64,000 nucleotides of DNA from an uncultured Phascolarctobacterium sp. GTDB taxonomy: Bacteria; Bacillota; Negativicutes; Acidaminococcales; Acidaminococcaceae. This document shows, one piece after another, positions 8,004-17,026 of this stretch. The notes beneath the pieces are model-generated. The model ran no database searches. It was not told the origin of the DNA and saw only the letters and a list, made by a program, of their open reading frames with translations. The DNA lies in NCBI GenBank assembly GCA_900545535.1, contig UQZN01000003.1, positions 78,564 through 142,563 on the forward strand, written 5' to 3'. The translations under genes were made by a program, and so were the position numbers. The stretch's first letter is position 1; every line of letters begins with the position of its first letter.

Positions 8004-9523
8004 TTTTGCATCTCGTCCCCATAAATTTTTTGCAGCATTTTTTTATCTATCTTGCCGTTAGCATTGTGCGGCATATTTTCCAGGAAAAACATTTTATTGG
8101 GCAGCATATATTTAGGCAGCCTGTCTCTGACGCCTAAAAGGATCTCTTTGGACGTAAGATTTTGACCCGAACAATAGAGGACGATCAGCTGCCTTTCTAA
8201 ATCGTAGAGGCAAGCACATTCATGTACTCCCTCAACTGCGTTCACTGCTGTCTCGATCTCGCCCAATTCTATCCTGTAGCCCTGATGTTTGATTTGAAAA
8301 TCTTTTCTGGTGATATAGACCAGTTCGCCTCTTTCGTTGTATTTGACCAGATCGCCGGTTTTATAAATTATATCCCGATAATGGGTATTTAGCGGATTCT
8401 GCACAAAGACTTCACCGGTTTTTTCGGGATTATCGTAGTAACCGGAGGCCAAAAAAGACCCCCGCACGCACAGTTCGCCTTCTTCATCAGCGCCGGCTAA
8501 GGTATCGTCCTCTTTTAAAACAAAAACGTCGCAATTACTGCATGTAGAACCGATGGGAATAGGTTCATCGTCTTTAAATTCCCTGTCGATAATATAATAG
8601 GTTGCTATATCGGTAGTTTCAGTAGGGCCAAATAAATTGGCATACATGGTATCAGAAGATAAATGCTGACGCCAGTAATTCAGCTGCTTGGTGGGCATGG
8701 CTTCGCCTGCAAAAAGAACAGTCTTCAAAAACGGCAACTGATGATTATCCAGGGCTTTAAAATTGGCAATCATATTCATGGCCGAAGGAACCCAGTAGAT
8801 AGTATTGATCTTGACTTCGTTCATAAATTCTATCAGTTTGACAGGGAAAGAAAAAAGCTGCTTGGGGATAACTACCATCTTCGCACCTGTAAAAATTGTT
8901 GAAAACATGGTGGATACGGACATACTGAAATAAAACGGCGTCTGGCTGCCGAAAACAGTATTTTCATTGATATGAAAGGTTTCTGCATACCACTGCGTAT
9001 ATTTCATAACGCTTAAATGTGTAAGCACCGTTCCTTTGGGCACGCCGGTAGAACCGGACGTGAACAGCGCATATACGGGATCAGCATCAATCATTTTTTC
9101 GCGCACAGCCTGCAACTTATCAGCATCCGGGCTTGTTTGAACGATTTGTTCATAATCATAAACGTCTTGCCTCATCCCCAGCTTTGCCGCCTGTTTTTGG
9201 CACTTTTCATCAACTATAACGGCTATGGGTTTCAGAGTAGTAAAGATATTTTTTATGCGCTCTATGGGCATCAGCGCATCGATAACCACATAAAAATTGC
9301 CGCTGTACACTACCCCCAGCATGGCTTCCCAAGCTTCGGCCGAGTTATCCATAAAGACGGCCACAGGTTGCCGCATTTTTTCGTATTTACACAAGAAACT
9401 GCCGATAGCCCGGGCATTTTTAACAAAATCGGTATAGGTTATTTGTTTTTTCGCATCTGAGCAGATGATATTAGCCGCAAATTTTGCAGCTGTGCTTTCC
9501 AAACAATCTAAAACTGTAATCAT
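8000..9523 (-). CDS. Stand-alone adenylate-forming ligase (DltA/NRPS A-domain-like)
   Basis: 507 residues of the ANL superfamily, the size of a single adenylation domain without fused carrier. The phosphate loop FTSGSTGVPKGT is at about residues 154-165, the GPTETT core near 290-300, YKTGDLVKYNERGELVYITR near 395 and the catalytic NGKIDKK lysine near the end. It should activate a carboxylic or amino acid with ATP and load it on a phosphopantetheine thiol; two free-standing carrier proteins are encoded just upstream. Closest in style to D-alanine:carrier ligases and free NRPS A domains, but the substrate is not predictable by eye. Start ATG is behind GGGGGAG. Confidence 0.85.
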   Translation of the reverse strand: MITVLDCLESTAAKFAANIICSDAKKQITYTDFVKNARAIGSFLCKYEKMRQPVAVFMDNSAEAWEAMLGVVYSGNFYVVIDALMPIERIKNIFTTLKPIAVIVDEKCQKQAAKLGMRQDVYDYEQIVQTSPDADKLQAVREKMIDADPVYALFTSGSTGVPKGTVLTHLSVMKYTQWYAETFHINENTVFGSQTPFYFSMSVSTMFSTIFTGAKMVVIPKQLFSFPVKLIEFMNEVKINTIYWVPSAMNMIANFKALDNHQLPFLKTVLFAGEAMPTKQLNYWRQHLSSDTMYANLFGPTETTDIATYYIIDREFKDDEPIPIGSTCSNCDVFVLKEDDTLAGADEEGELCVRGSFLASGYYDNPEKTGEVFVQNPLNTHYRDIIYKTGDLVKYNERGELVYITRKDFQIKHQGYRIELGEIETAVNAVEGVHECACLYDLERQLIVLYCSGQNLTSKEILLGVRDRLPKYMLPNKMFFLENMPHNANGKIDKKMLQKIYGDEMQK

Positions 9524-9559
9524 TTTCTCCCCCGGTTGCTTTAAGTTTACTTATAAAAA

Positions 9560-10531
9560 TTACATGGTTGTTCTAATAATAAATTGATTCATAGATTTTG
9601 CAGCAGCTTTAATACCGACCATTTTATATACTCTCCAAGATGGTATATTATCAACTGCAATCCAGCCACCAATCCCCTTACTTTGCATATACTCTTTTTC
9701 TTTCACAGGATTATTTGGCATATTATCATAAAAATCCTTAAATAAATATAATACTAATATAGGTGCATAAATATTATTTTGGCAATCACTTCTAGAACCA
9801 TAAGCACCACCATGGACACAAGCCTTTATTGCAATAGCATAGATCGAAGCGCTTTCATCAGTTATACAATACAGATAGCCAGCGTCTGCCTGTGCTTTGC
9901 GTTCTTTTCGTGTATATTTTTTTTGAACAAACTTATCTATAATACTTCTATAAACCTTTTCAAACTCATCAAGCTGCTTATAGGAAGGTATCGCTATTTT
10001 CTTACCTTCTAAAGCAAGAGTTTTTTCTAACACTTCTAATTTCTTAAAAAATTTATCCGGCGAAAGAGATGGCCTATCTTCTATAGAACGATATGTATTC
10101 AAAAATTCGCAACCTGAATCCAATAAAAAACTTTCAAAGATTTCCTGTTTTTTATTTTTACGGCCTTCATAATATACATTTTCTATCAAAATATCTTTTT
10201 CTAAAGAAGGAAATGTGAAAGATTCCGACATATTTACATATAAAAATAGATAATAATAATCACCTTCATCATCAGCAAAAGCTAATCCTTGTTCTGTTTT
10301 GACCTGATAAAAATTTTTGAGGTGAATCAATCTTTTGATTTCTGCAGGCAGCATATAGCAATTAGTAAAAACCTTGTTTTTAGAATTAGCCTTTGCTCCT
10401 TTGACCAGAGCCGCATATTGATCATAAGATGTAATGGGTATTAAAACACTTTGTTTTATCAGCTTCTGATGTTGATACCATTGCTTTATTTTATGAATAA
10501 AACTACACATAATGTTACTTTTTAACTCCAT
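9560..10531 (-). CDS. GNAT-like protein (paralogue of the operon's last gene)
   Basis: 323 residues, no recognised family at high confidence. The region around FADDEGDYYYLFLYVN and the C-terminal GGWIAVDNIPSWRVYKMVG parallel the matching segments of the 6503-7342 protein, and the second half alternates strands and helices as a GNAT fold does (DAGYLYCITDESASIYAIAI, then APILVLYLFKDFYDN). Start uncertain: this ATG overlaps the carrier-protein gene but has no ribosome-binding site; an ATG at 10510 just after the carrier stop is an alternative. Role unknown; transfer of an acyl or aminoacyl group is a guess from neighbours. Confidence 0.55.
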   Translation of the reverse strand: MELKSNIMCSFIHKIKQWYQHQKLIKQSVLIPITSYDQYAALVKGAKANSKNKVFTNCYMLPAEIKRLIHLKNFYQVKTEQGLAFADDEGDYYYLFLYVNMSESFTFPSLEKDILIENVYYEGRKNKKQEIFESFLLDSGCEFLNTYRSIEDRPSLSPDKFFKKLEVLEKTLALEGKKIAIPSYKQLDEFEKVYRSIIDKFVQKKYTRKERKAQADAGYLYCITDESASIYAIAIKACVHGGAYGSRSDCQNNIYAPILVLYLFKDFYDNMPNNPVKEKEYMQSKGIGGWIAVDNIPSWRVYKMVGIKAAAKSMNQFIIRTTM

Positions 10532-10739
10532 TTACAAGATTCATAATCGCAGCAGCACTTTCAAAATTTTCCGCAACCATACTGTCTACCGGAATTTCTA
10601 CAGCGAACTCATCTTCTATACTTGCAATAATACTTACAATATCAAATGAATCAATAAAACCATCAGTAACTAAAGTCGTAATATTACGAAAATCAACATC
10701 TGGTCTAATTTCTTCTAAAAGTGTATATAGTTTTTCCAT
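10515..10739 (-). CDS. Acyl carrier protein (second of two)
   Basis: 74 residues, acidic four-helix carrier. The phosphopantetheine attachment serine is in DGFIDSFDIV (Ser31), the position after Asp as in ACP/PCP proteins. The DSFD variant with a following Ile is more like D-alanyl or NRPS-type carriers than like the housekeeping DSLD of fatty-acid AcpP. Start ATG behind GGGAGAAG. It lies 13 nt after the first carrier gene and may accept the product of the adenylating ligase. Confidence 0.85.
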   Translation of the reverse strand: MEKLYTLLEEIRPDVDFRNITTLVTDGFIDSFDIVSIIASIEDEFAVEIPVDSMVAENFESAAAIMNLVNGVKK

Positions 10740-10752
10740 TGTTAACTTCTCC

Positions 10753-10971
10753 CTAATTCATATAAGCTAAAATATCATTTACACATTCCATCGCTTTGAT
10801 CTGCGCTCCGCTTACTGTTTTTTCAAATTTTTCATCTAACATTACAATTAAAGACAATGCTGCTATAGAATCCCATTCATCTACTTCTGCCAGCAATGTT
10901 TCCGGTGTTAAACTGCCTGTCTCTACATCCAGTACTTCTTCAATCAATGCCAGTTTTTCTTGTAAGTTCAT
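10753..10971 (-). CDS. Acyl carrier protein (first of two)
   Basis: 72 residues with the carrier motif DEWDSIAALS (Ser35 as the phosphopantetheine site) and short helices on both sides. It differs clearly from the neighbouring carrier, which suggests that each serves different enzymes, for example one for KAS/ketoreductase steps and one for the ligase. Start ATG behind AAGGAGAAAAG, 19 nt after the SDR gene. Confidence 0.85.
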   Translation of the reverse strand: MNLQEKLALIEEVLDVETGSLTPETLLAEVDEWDSIAALSLIVMLDEKFEKTVSGAQIKAMECVNDILAYMN

Positions 10972-10990
10972 TTTCTTTTCTCCTTATTAT

Positions 10991-11761
10991 CTATAATATG
11001 TGACCATCTATACTTCCACCATCATTACCGGCTGATAGCCATATAGATTGGCCTGTAATCTTTTTGCTCATATCGCTTAATAAAAATATGATAGTATCAG
11101 CTACATCTTCTGCCTCTAACATACCAAGAGGATAGATCTTCTGCATGGCTTCTTGAGTAGTATTGTCTTTAAAACCGGCGCCCATTTCCGTATCGACGGC
11201 TTCGGGGCAAACTGCATTAAACCTGATTAACCTGTTAGACATTTCCTTTGCAGCTGCAACAGTATACGAATTTATTGCTGCTTTGGAAGCCCCATAAACA
11301 CCCTGCGATTTATCAGGTAAATGCGCAGCTCTTGATGAAACGCTTACAAAAGAAGCCCCATTATTACTGATGCGCTTCGATGAAAAAGCTTTAGCTATCG
11401 CCATCATCGACACTATATTAGTGGCAAATATTTTATTTATTTTTTCTTCTGTGACTACGCCCAAAGGCAGCATATCATAAATACCGGCAGAAAATACACA
11501 CCCATCCAGCTTGATATTATCCATGCTGACCGCAGTTTTAACTGCATTTTGTGCTGCTGAAAAATCGGAAACATCACAAATTAATATATTATGCCCATCA
11601 CCGTCAAGCATCTCCAGAGTTTCCTGAAGTTTTTCTTCATTCCTGCCAACTAATACCAATCTTGCTCCAAGCTGGCTTAACTGAAACGCTACCTGTTTGC
11701 CAATACCAGAAGAAGCACCAAAGATCAAATACTTTTTCCCATTAAAGTTTAAATACTCCAT
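10991..11761 (-). CDS. SDR oxidoreductase, 3-oxoacyl-ACP reductase-like (second copy)
   Basis: 256 residues. The cofactor loop GASSGIGKQ near residue 16, the catalytic Ser in SVSSRAAH and YGASKAAINS (Tyr-x3-Lys) give a complete short-chain dehydrogenase active site. FabG-like ketoreduction of a beta-ketoacyl thioester is the natural role beside two KAS III enzymes and two carriers, though an SDR could also act on the sugar. It begins 1 nt after the preceding SDR gene, with GAGG upstream. Confidence 0.85.
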   Translation of the reverse strand: MEYLNFNGKKYLIFGASSGIGKQVAFQLSQLGARLVLVGRNEEKLQETLEMLDGDGHNILICDVSDFSAAQNAVKTAVSMDNIKLDGCVFSAGIYDMLPLGVVTEEKINKIFATNIVSMMAIAKAFSSKRISNNGASFVSVSSRAAHLPDKSQGVYGASKAAINSYTVAAAKEMSNRLIRFNAVCPEAVDTEMGAGFKDNTTQEAMQKIYPLGMLEAEDVADTIIFLLSDMSKKITGQSIWLSAGNDGGSIDGHIL

Positions 11762-11762
11762 T

Positions 11763-12515
11763 TCAGTCCTCCCAAGTTTTGGCCTCGTCTACGTCGATCG
11801 CTACACCTGAAATATATTGCATGGAATCGCTGAGCAGGGCCACTACAATAGAAGCTATCTTATCCGGCAGCATCAAATAATCGGGCAGCTCATTAATAGC
11901 ATCGCCTTCTATGGCTTTTACTGTCTGATTAGCCAGCATTTCTGTTTTTATACCGCAAGGGCAAATAGTATTGACCCTGATTTTCCTCGGCCGCAGCTCT
12001 TTGGCAGCGCTTTTCATAAAAGCGTCCATAGCTCCTTTAGACGCGCCATAGACAGCGTTTGCCGCCTGCCCATAAACGCCTACGCAGGAGGATATGCCAA
12101 CGACAGCGCCGCCATCATTGAACAGCCTTTTCTGCGCCACGCATTTTAATAAAGCCATGAAAGAATAAGTATTGCTACTGAAGATCTGCGAGATATTAGC
12201 TAGTGACATACTTCTTAACGGTATCGGTACGGCTAAGCCTGCGCAATGAGCAATATAGTCTAATTTTTCGCCGTCTTTAGCGACTATATCTTTGATGGTC
12301 TCAACGATTCCGTCAAAATCTGTCAAGTCCAGCACTCGATAACTATGACCACTGCCTTCCATTAAGGAGAGCGTTTTCTGCAATTCAGCTTCCCTTCTGG
12401 CAACAATAACTACTTTAGCACCCATGGCGCTGAATAAGATGGCCACTTCCCGGCCTACGCCGGATGAGGCACCCGTAACTAAAACTTTTTTACCATTAAA
12501 ATCAAATTTATCCAT
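11763..12515 (-). CDS. SDR oxidoreductase, 3-oxoacyl-ACP reductase-like (first copy)
   Basis: 250 residues with TGASSGVGREVA at the N-terminus, ISSCVG for the catalytic Ser and YGASKGAMDA for Tyr/Lys. It resembles its neighbour but is distinct along its length, so this is an old duplication or independent recruitment rather than a recent repeat. The ATG at 12515 is chosen (AGGA 5 nt upstream); an in-frame GTG overlapping the KAS III stop has no ribosome-binding site. Confidence 0.85.
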   Translation of the reverse strand: MDKFDFNGKKVLVTGASSGVGREVAILFSAMGAKVVIVARREAELQKTLSLMEGSGHSYRVLDLTDFDGIVETIKDIVAKDGEKLDYIAHCAGLAVPIPLRSMSLANISQIFSSNTYSFMALLKCVAQKRLFNDGGAVVGISSCVGVYGQAANAVYGASKGAMDAFMKSAAKELRPRKIRVNTICPCGIKTEMLANQTVKAIEGDAINELPDYLMLPDKIASIVVALLSDSMQYISGVAIDVDEAKTWED

Positions 12516-12523
12516 TGCTATCC

Positions 12524-13624
12524 TCACTTATAGTCTTCAAAACTCAGGCCGTCGTCGTATCTTTCTTTTACTCTAAACACAGGGAAACAATTCTGCGGCT
12601 CCACCGTGATGCCCACGATACCCAGCGATAAACCAATGCCAAAACCGCAGGTCAAGAGCTTGCCCGTATCCTGAGCTACATCTTTGTTAGCGTAATGTTC
12701 GCAAATGGCCAGCGGTATGGAGGCGCAGCCCGTATTGCCATAATTGACGATGGAAAGCGGTATTTTGGCAAGGGGAAATTTTATTTTTCGTGCCAAATTG
12801 CTGATGATAAGCTTATTGGCCTGATGACAGGCTAAAATCTCGTATTCATCATAATCACAGGCAAAACGCTCTTTAAAATCATTGATCATGGTTACTACTT
12901 CTTTTAAAGAGAAACGCATCACGTCCATGCCTTCCATATGGAACATATCCCTGTAAGCGCAGGCCTTTTCGTAACCGAATTGCTGCACCATGGGCCAAAA
13001 GGGATGCCTTTGTCCGCTGAACGGCGACGTCAGCATTTTAAAATCGCGCCCTATGGAACGTAACAGGCCATAGACAGGCGCTGCATTTTCGTCATATTCC
13101 AATAAGGTCGCCGACCCGCCATTGCCAAAAAGCATGGGGATTTCCGAAGGTACATAGCCATCGGGCAACTGTTCGCCTGTAGACCCTGACAATAATAATA
13201 CGCTGCGGCAACCTGAATTGATGTGCATAGCAGCCAAATGTAAACCATACACATAGGCCGAACACCCAAGCGGAATATCATAACACATGCAATCATCAGA
13301 TAACCCTAATCTATCCTGCAAAATTGTTGCGGTGACAGGTTCCAAATAATCACGGCTGGAAGATGCAAAAATCAAGGCCTCGACTTTACTTCTGTCGTAG
13401 TCCAATTCCGTCAATATTTTTTCCGCAGCAGCGTAGCATAGGTCTGATGCAGTAACGCCTAATCTATGTGCAGTAAAACGCCGCTGAACGCCGGTAGACA
13501 TAATGAACTTCTTGACATGCTCTTTGCCAAAAAGGTCGTTATAATCAGTAGTATACTCAACATCATCGGGAACACTGGCAGCTACTGCTTTGATTTTTGC
13601 ATTGTTTAAATTAAAATATGCCAT
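12524..13624 (-). CDS. 3-oxoacyl-ACP synthase III family protein (second copy)
   Basis: 366 residues, thiolase fold. The KAS III triad is complete: Cys121 in PLGCSAYVYG, His267 in ACHQANKLII and Asn296 in YGNTGCAS. Such enzymes condense an acyl-CoA with malonyl-ACP to a 3-oxoacyl-ACP. With ketoreductases and carriers downstream it would supply a short 3-hydroxyacyl chain for sugar N-acylation. AGGAGG precedes the ATG. A C-terminal tail ending near RYDDGLSFEDYK is shared in form with the partner copy. Confidence 0.88.
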   Translation of the reverse strand: MAYFNLNNAKIKAVAASVPDDVEYTTDYNDLFGKEHVKKFIMSTGVQRRFTAHRLGVTASDLCYAAAEKILTELDYDRSKVEALIFASSSRDYLEPVTATILQDRLGLSDDCMCYDIPLGCSAYVYGLHLAAMHINSGCRSVLLLSGSTGEQLPDGYVPSEIPMLFGNGGSATLLEYDENAAPVYGLLRSIGRDFKMLTSPFSGQRHPFWPMVQQFGYEKACAYRDMFHMEGMDVMRFSLKEVVTMINDFKERFACDYDEYEILACHQANKLIISNLARKIKFPLAKIPLSIVNYGNTGCASIPLAICEHYANKDVAQDTGKLLTCGFGIGLSLGIVGITVEPQNCFPVFRVKERYDDGLSFEDYK

Positions 13625-13638
13625 ATAACTTCTGCCTC

Positions 13639-14739
13639 CTATCTAAAATATGTCTCGTTGTCGATACCGTCATCATAAACTTCACTTGTTTTAATAATTG
13701 GTAAACATACAGACATATCCATAGTAAAAGAAGCTACTGTCACATTAAGCCCAATACCAAATGCCAGCGCCAATATTTTCTTATTACCCTCATATACATT
13801 ATTATTCTCAGCATAATCACATATATTTACTGCCGTACTTGCCCCTCTTGTGTTCCCAAATCTTTCAATAGAATTTATAACCTTTTCCTGAGGTGCTTTT
13901 ATTCTCTTGGCAACATTATCAATAATCATTTTATTCGCCTGATGAATAGAAACCAAATCAAAATCACTTATATCATTACCCAAATTTGCTAAAAATGTTT
14001 TTGTCGTCCGAGGAGCATCCTTAATACTAAAAGTAAATACATCTGTGCCTGACATATATGTTGCATTATTATAATAAGTAGCAAATTCAAAACCTCTTGT
14101 TTGTGCAACAACGGGTAGTGGGTGTCTTTCCATCCCATAAGGAGTAATCAACGACTTATATCCGAAACCTATAGTTTCAATAGCAATATTAATAGGTAAA
14201 ATATCTTCGTCTGTTTTCTCAACTATTATGGCCACACCTGCATCGCCAAAAAGCAGCCCATCCTTATTACTCGTTTCACCTCTATTAGGATTGGCATCAC
14301 CCACTAAAAGCAATATTCTTTTACAGCCAGCCATAATATTAGCACAGGCCATTTGCAGGCCGAAGGGGAAGGCCGTACAACCGATATTGGAATCATAAAC
14401 CAGGCCGCAGTTATCCAGCCCCAAACGATGCTGCACGATACAGGAAGTTGGTGGCACAAAATAATCTGGCGTCTGAGTAATCATGATCAGACCGTCTATT
14501 GTATCTTTATTAATATTTAATTTTTCAAAAAGCTTATTGGCCGCTACGACGCACAGGTCCGAAGTAGTAGTTCCTACGCCATAGGCATTATACTTTTCGT
14601 AAATGCCTGTTGCGGCGCAAAATTTTTCTACTTCGCCTTCGGCAAACAGGTAGTCATAATCCGACATTTTCTGGTGGCGGTCTGGCACGGCAGTTGCCAT
14701 ACCTGCAATTTTTATACCCTTAAATTCAAAAAAATTCAT
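13639..14739 (-). CDS. 3-oxoacyl-ACP synthase III family protein (first copy)
   Basis: About 366 residues with Cys122 in NIGCTAFPFG, His266 in SIHQANKMII and Asn296 in FGNTRGAS (numbering from the upstream of two adjacent ATGs), so it should be catalytically competent. Both copies end with a (Y/R)-DDG tail, suggesting a pair that arose by duplication and may work together or on different primers. The second ATG is chosen because AGGAGG is 5 nt upstream of it. Located 20 nt after the acyltransferase gene. Confidence 0.88.
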   Translation of the reverse strand: MNFFEFKGIKIAGMATAVPDRHQKMSDYDYLFAEGEVEKFCAATGIYEKYNAYGVGTTTSDLCVVAANKLFEKLNINKDTIDGLIMITQTPDYFVPPTSCIVQHRLGLDNCGLVYDSNIGCTAFPFGLQMACANIMAGCKRILLLVGDANPNRGETSNKDGLLFGDAGVAIIVEKTDEDILPINIAIETIGFGYKSLITPYGMERHPLPVVAQTRGFEFATYYNNATYMSGTDVFTFSIKDAPRTTKTFLANLGNDISDFDLVSIHQANKMIIDNVAKRIKAPQEKVINSIERFGNTRGASTAVNICDYAENNNVYEGNKKILALAFGIGLNVTVASFTMDMSVCLPIIKTSEVYDDGIDNETYFR

Positions 14740-14762
14740 CATTTCCTCCTAAAATATTTTCT

Positions 14763-15398
14763 TCAAAATTCCATTTCTCGAGCAGGGTTACCAAAAACCC
14801 GCTTTCCAGCCTTTACTTTGCGCAAAACAACACTGCCGACACCGACATAGACATCCTCTTCAATAACCGCGTTTGGTGCGGCGGAACAATTTCCGCCCAT
14901 AAATACACGGTTACCTATTTTTACATGACCCATGATGTTGCACCAGGAAGATATAGTAGAAAAGTCTCCTACTTCCACATCGTGCCCCAGGCCACAGGCA
15001 AGCAAAGTGCAAAAATCGCCTATCTTAACATTTACCGTCATCCCAAAGCCGGAATAGATAACGGCTCCCTCGCCGATGGTATTGAATCGGCCCAGGGCCA
15101 CATAGGGATGGATGATGCTTTGAAAAACCGCCCCTTTGGCTTTAAGGCCTGCAACTATTTTTTCTTTGACCTGAGGGTTGGCGATGCCCAGCGCCAGAAC
15201 ATCGTTTGCCTGCGGCTGATAGTCTTTGATGGTACCGACAACCTGATAGTCGCAGTCGATGCCAGCCAGGGCCTGCAAGTCGTCATCTAAAAATCCTACT
15301 ATATTCCACTGGACACCTCGTATGGCGTGAATGTCTTTGATAATATTCAGCACTTCCCGCCCACAGCCATTTGCACCGACTATATACAAGTTTCTCAT
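14763..15398 (-). CDS. pglD: PglD/NeuD-type sugar O/N-acyltransferase
   Basis: 211 residues: an N-terminal Rossmann-like part (NLYIVGANGCGREVLNI), then left-handed beta-helix hexapeptide repeats such as GEGAVIYSGFGMTVNVKIGD and IGNRVFMGGNCSAA, ending GNPAREMEF. This is the layout of PglD, which uses acetyl-CoA to N-acetylate the C4 amino group of UDP-4-amino-sugars; the catalytic His fits the GLGHDVEVGD segment. Here the acyl donor might be a 3-hydroxyacyl thioester made by the neighbouring genes rather than acetyl-CoA. AGGTGAG precedes the ATG. Confidence 0.85.
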   Translation of the reverse strand: MRNLYIVGANGCGREVLNIIKDIHAIRGVQWNIVGFLDDDLQALAGIDCDYQVVGTIKDYQPQANDVLALGIANPQVKEKIVAGLKAKGAVFQSIIHPYVALGRFNTIGEGAVIYSGFGMTVNVKIGDFCTLLACGLGHDVEVGDFSTISSWCNIMGHVKIGNRVFMGGNCSAAPNAVIEEDVYVGVGSVVLRKVKAGKRVFGNPAREMEF

Positions 15399-15439
15399 TT
15401 ACTCACCTGCCGAAATAAGATTTAAACAATACCCCTAGT

Positions 15440-16174
15440 TTATCCGGGTTTATTGTACAGCTGCAAAGCTTCGTCTACATCGCCCACAAAGCGTAAATGG
15501 CTGCGGTCTATCCAGACTGCTTTTTGGCAGATCCTTTTGATATCGGCCGCAGAATGAGATACTAAAAGCACTGTAGTGCCGCTGTTCATCATAGCTTCCA
15601 GACGCTTATGGCACTTGTCTTGAAAGGCCTGGTCGCCGACGGCCAAGATCTCGTCAACTACCAGTATCTCGGGCTTGACCATGGTAGCGATGGAAAAACC
15701 CAAACGGGCAATCATGCCACTGGAATAGTTTTTTACGGGGACATCTATAAAATCACGCAGTTCGCTGAAGTCTATTATTTCATCATATTTTTCCAGCATC
15801 AGCTTTTTGCTGTAACCAAGAATCGCGCCATTCAAAAAAATATTTTCACGGCCTGTCAATTCGTAATCAAAGCCTGCCCCTAATTCGATCAACGGCGCGA
15901 TAGAACCATTTACCTCGACGCTGCCTTTGGTAGGAGTCAAAATACCGCTGATGATTTTTAGCATGGTACTTTTGCCGCTGCCATTAGCGCCTATCAAAGC
16001 GCAGGATTCGCCTTTATCCACAGTAAAGCTGATGTTATTCAAGGCCCAAAATTCGTCGAAGCTGACACTTTGAAGCTTTATTTTTTTGATAAGTAAATCT
16101 TTTAAGCTATCCACACGTTCAGAAGCCAGATTGAAACGCATGGAGACATTATCTACAACAATAGTTTTTTGCAC
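15440..16174 (-). CDS. Polysaccharide ABC exporter, ATP-binding subunit (Wzt/TagH/KpsT type)
   Basis: About 244 residues with Walker A GANGSGKSTM, signature YSSGMIARLG, Walker B ILVVDEILAVGD and switch His in LLVSHSA. It is the short form: there is no C-terminal carbohydrate-binding domain as in O9a-type Wzt, which suggests export of a glycan not selected by a terminal cap. The GTG at 16174 has AGGTGG 5 nt upstream; another GTG directly after the permease stop is possible. Pairs with the permease gene just upstream. Confidence 0.9.
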   Translation of the reverse strand: MQKTIVVDNVSMRFNLASERVDSLKDLLIKKIKLQSVSFDEFWALNNISFTVDKGESCALIGANGSGKSTMLKIISGILTPTKGSVEVNGSIAPLIELGAGFDYELTGRENIFLNGAILGYSKKLMLEKYDEIIDFSELRDFIDVPVKNYSSGMIARLGFSIATMVKPEILVVDEILAVGDQAFQDKCHKRLEAMMNSGTTVLLVSHSAADIKRICQKAVWIDRSHLRFVGDVDEALQLYNKPG

Positions 16175-16183
16175 TTTTGCCAC

Positions 16184-16966
16184 CTATATGTATAAAATAA
16201 AATCATTCTGTTTGCGTTTGAACACATATAAGCCTATGACCAGCATACCTAAAGTGAAGGCCATACAGATCATATGTTCTGTCAGGGTCGGCCACTGGCC
16301 GTAAACAGTGATCTTGCGGAAAAATTTTATATAGTTATAAAGGGGATTAAAGACCAGCAGTTCCCTTAGCCACTGGGGCAATAAACTTTCCGGGTAAAAA
16401 ATAGGCGTCAGGTAATTAAAAGCCGTTAAAAAAATACTGTACAAATACTGGACGTCTCTAAAAAACACTACCAATACAGACAACAAAAGCCCCATGCCTA
16501 TACAAAATACCAAAACCTGCACTAATATAAATGGCAGCAGTATTATAGTTCTCGAAAAGGTGACGTCGGTAGCCATGATAACAATGAAAAGGGCAATCAT
16601 GGAAAGCAGCATACTGGTAAAGCTGGATATTACCCTGGACAGGGGAAAGATGTACTTAGGCAGATACACCTTTTTGATAAGGGCCGCACCGCCTAAAATA
16701 GACCCCATGGCCATGCTGGTAGCTTCGGAATAAAAGCCGAAAATAAGCTGCCCGGCCAACAGATATACAGGGTACTGGGGTATATCGAAGCGAAACATAT
16801 TAGAAAAAACTATCGTTAAAATGATCATCATCAGCAGCGGATTTAAAACGCTCCATAAATAGCCCAGGAAGCTGCGCCGATACCTGATTTTCAGATCACG
16901 CTCGACTAATACCTGTAGTAACCAACTGTATTTAACTAATCTTTTAGCGCTGTCTACTATATGCAC
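16184..16966 (-). CDS. Polysaccharide ABC exporter, permease (Wzm/TagG type)
   Basis: About 260 residues with six predicted membrane helices of the ABC-2 family. Typical features are the cytoplasmic entry motif LVERDLKIRYRRSFLGYLW, then alternating hydrophobic helices and the PIFYPESLLPQWLRELLVFNPL turn. Moves undecaprenyl-linked glycan across the inner membrane. The start is unsure: GTG at 16966 has a GGAG 11 nt upstream, while an in-frame GTG at 16996 has none. The ATPase gene follows at once. Confidence 0.9.
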   Translation of the reverse strand: MHIVDSAKRLVKYSWLLQVLVERDLKIRYRRSFLGYLWSVLNPLLMMIILTIVFSNMFRFDIPQYPVYLLAGQLIFGFYSEATSMAMGSILGGAALIKKVYLPKYIFPLSRVISSFTSMLLSMIALFIVIMATDVTFSRTIILLPFILVQVLVFCIGMGLLLSVLVVFFRDVQYLYSIFLTAFNYLTPIFYPESLLPQWLRELLVFNPLYNYIKFFRKITVYGQWPTLTEHMICMAFTLGMLVIGLYVFKRKQNDFILYI

Positions 16967-17026
16967 AATAAGAAATTCTCCTATGACTGATATCACCGAA
17001 ATGTCTATACGTCGTTTTTATCAAAG

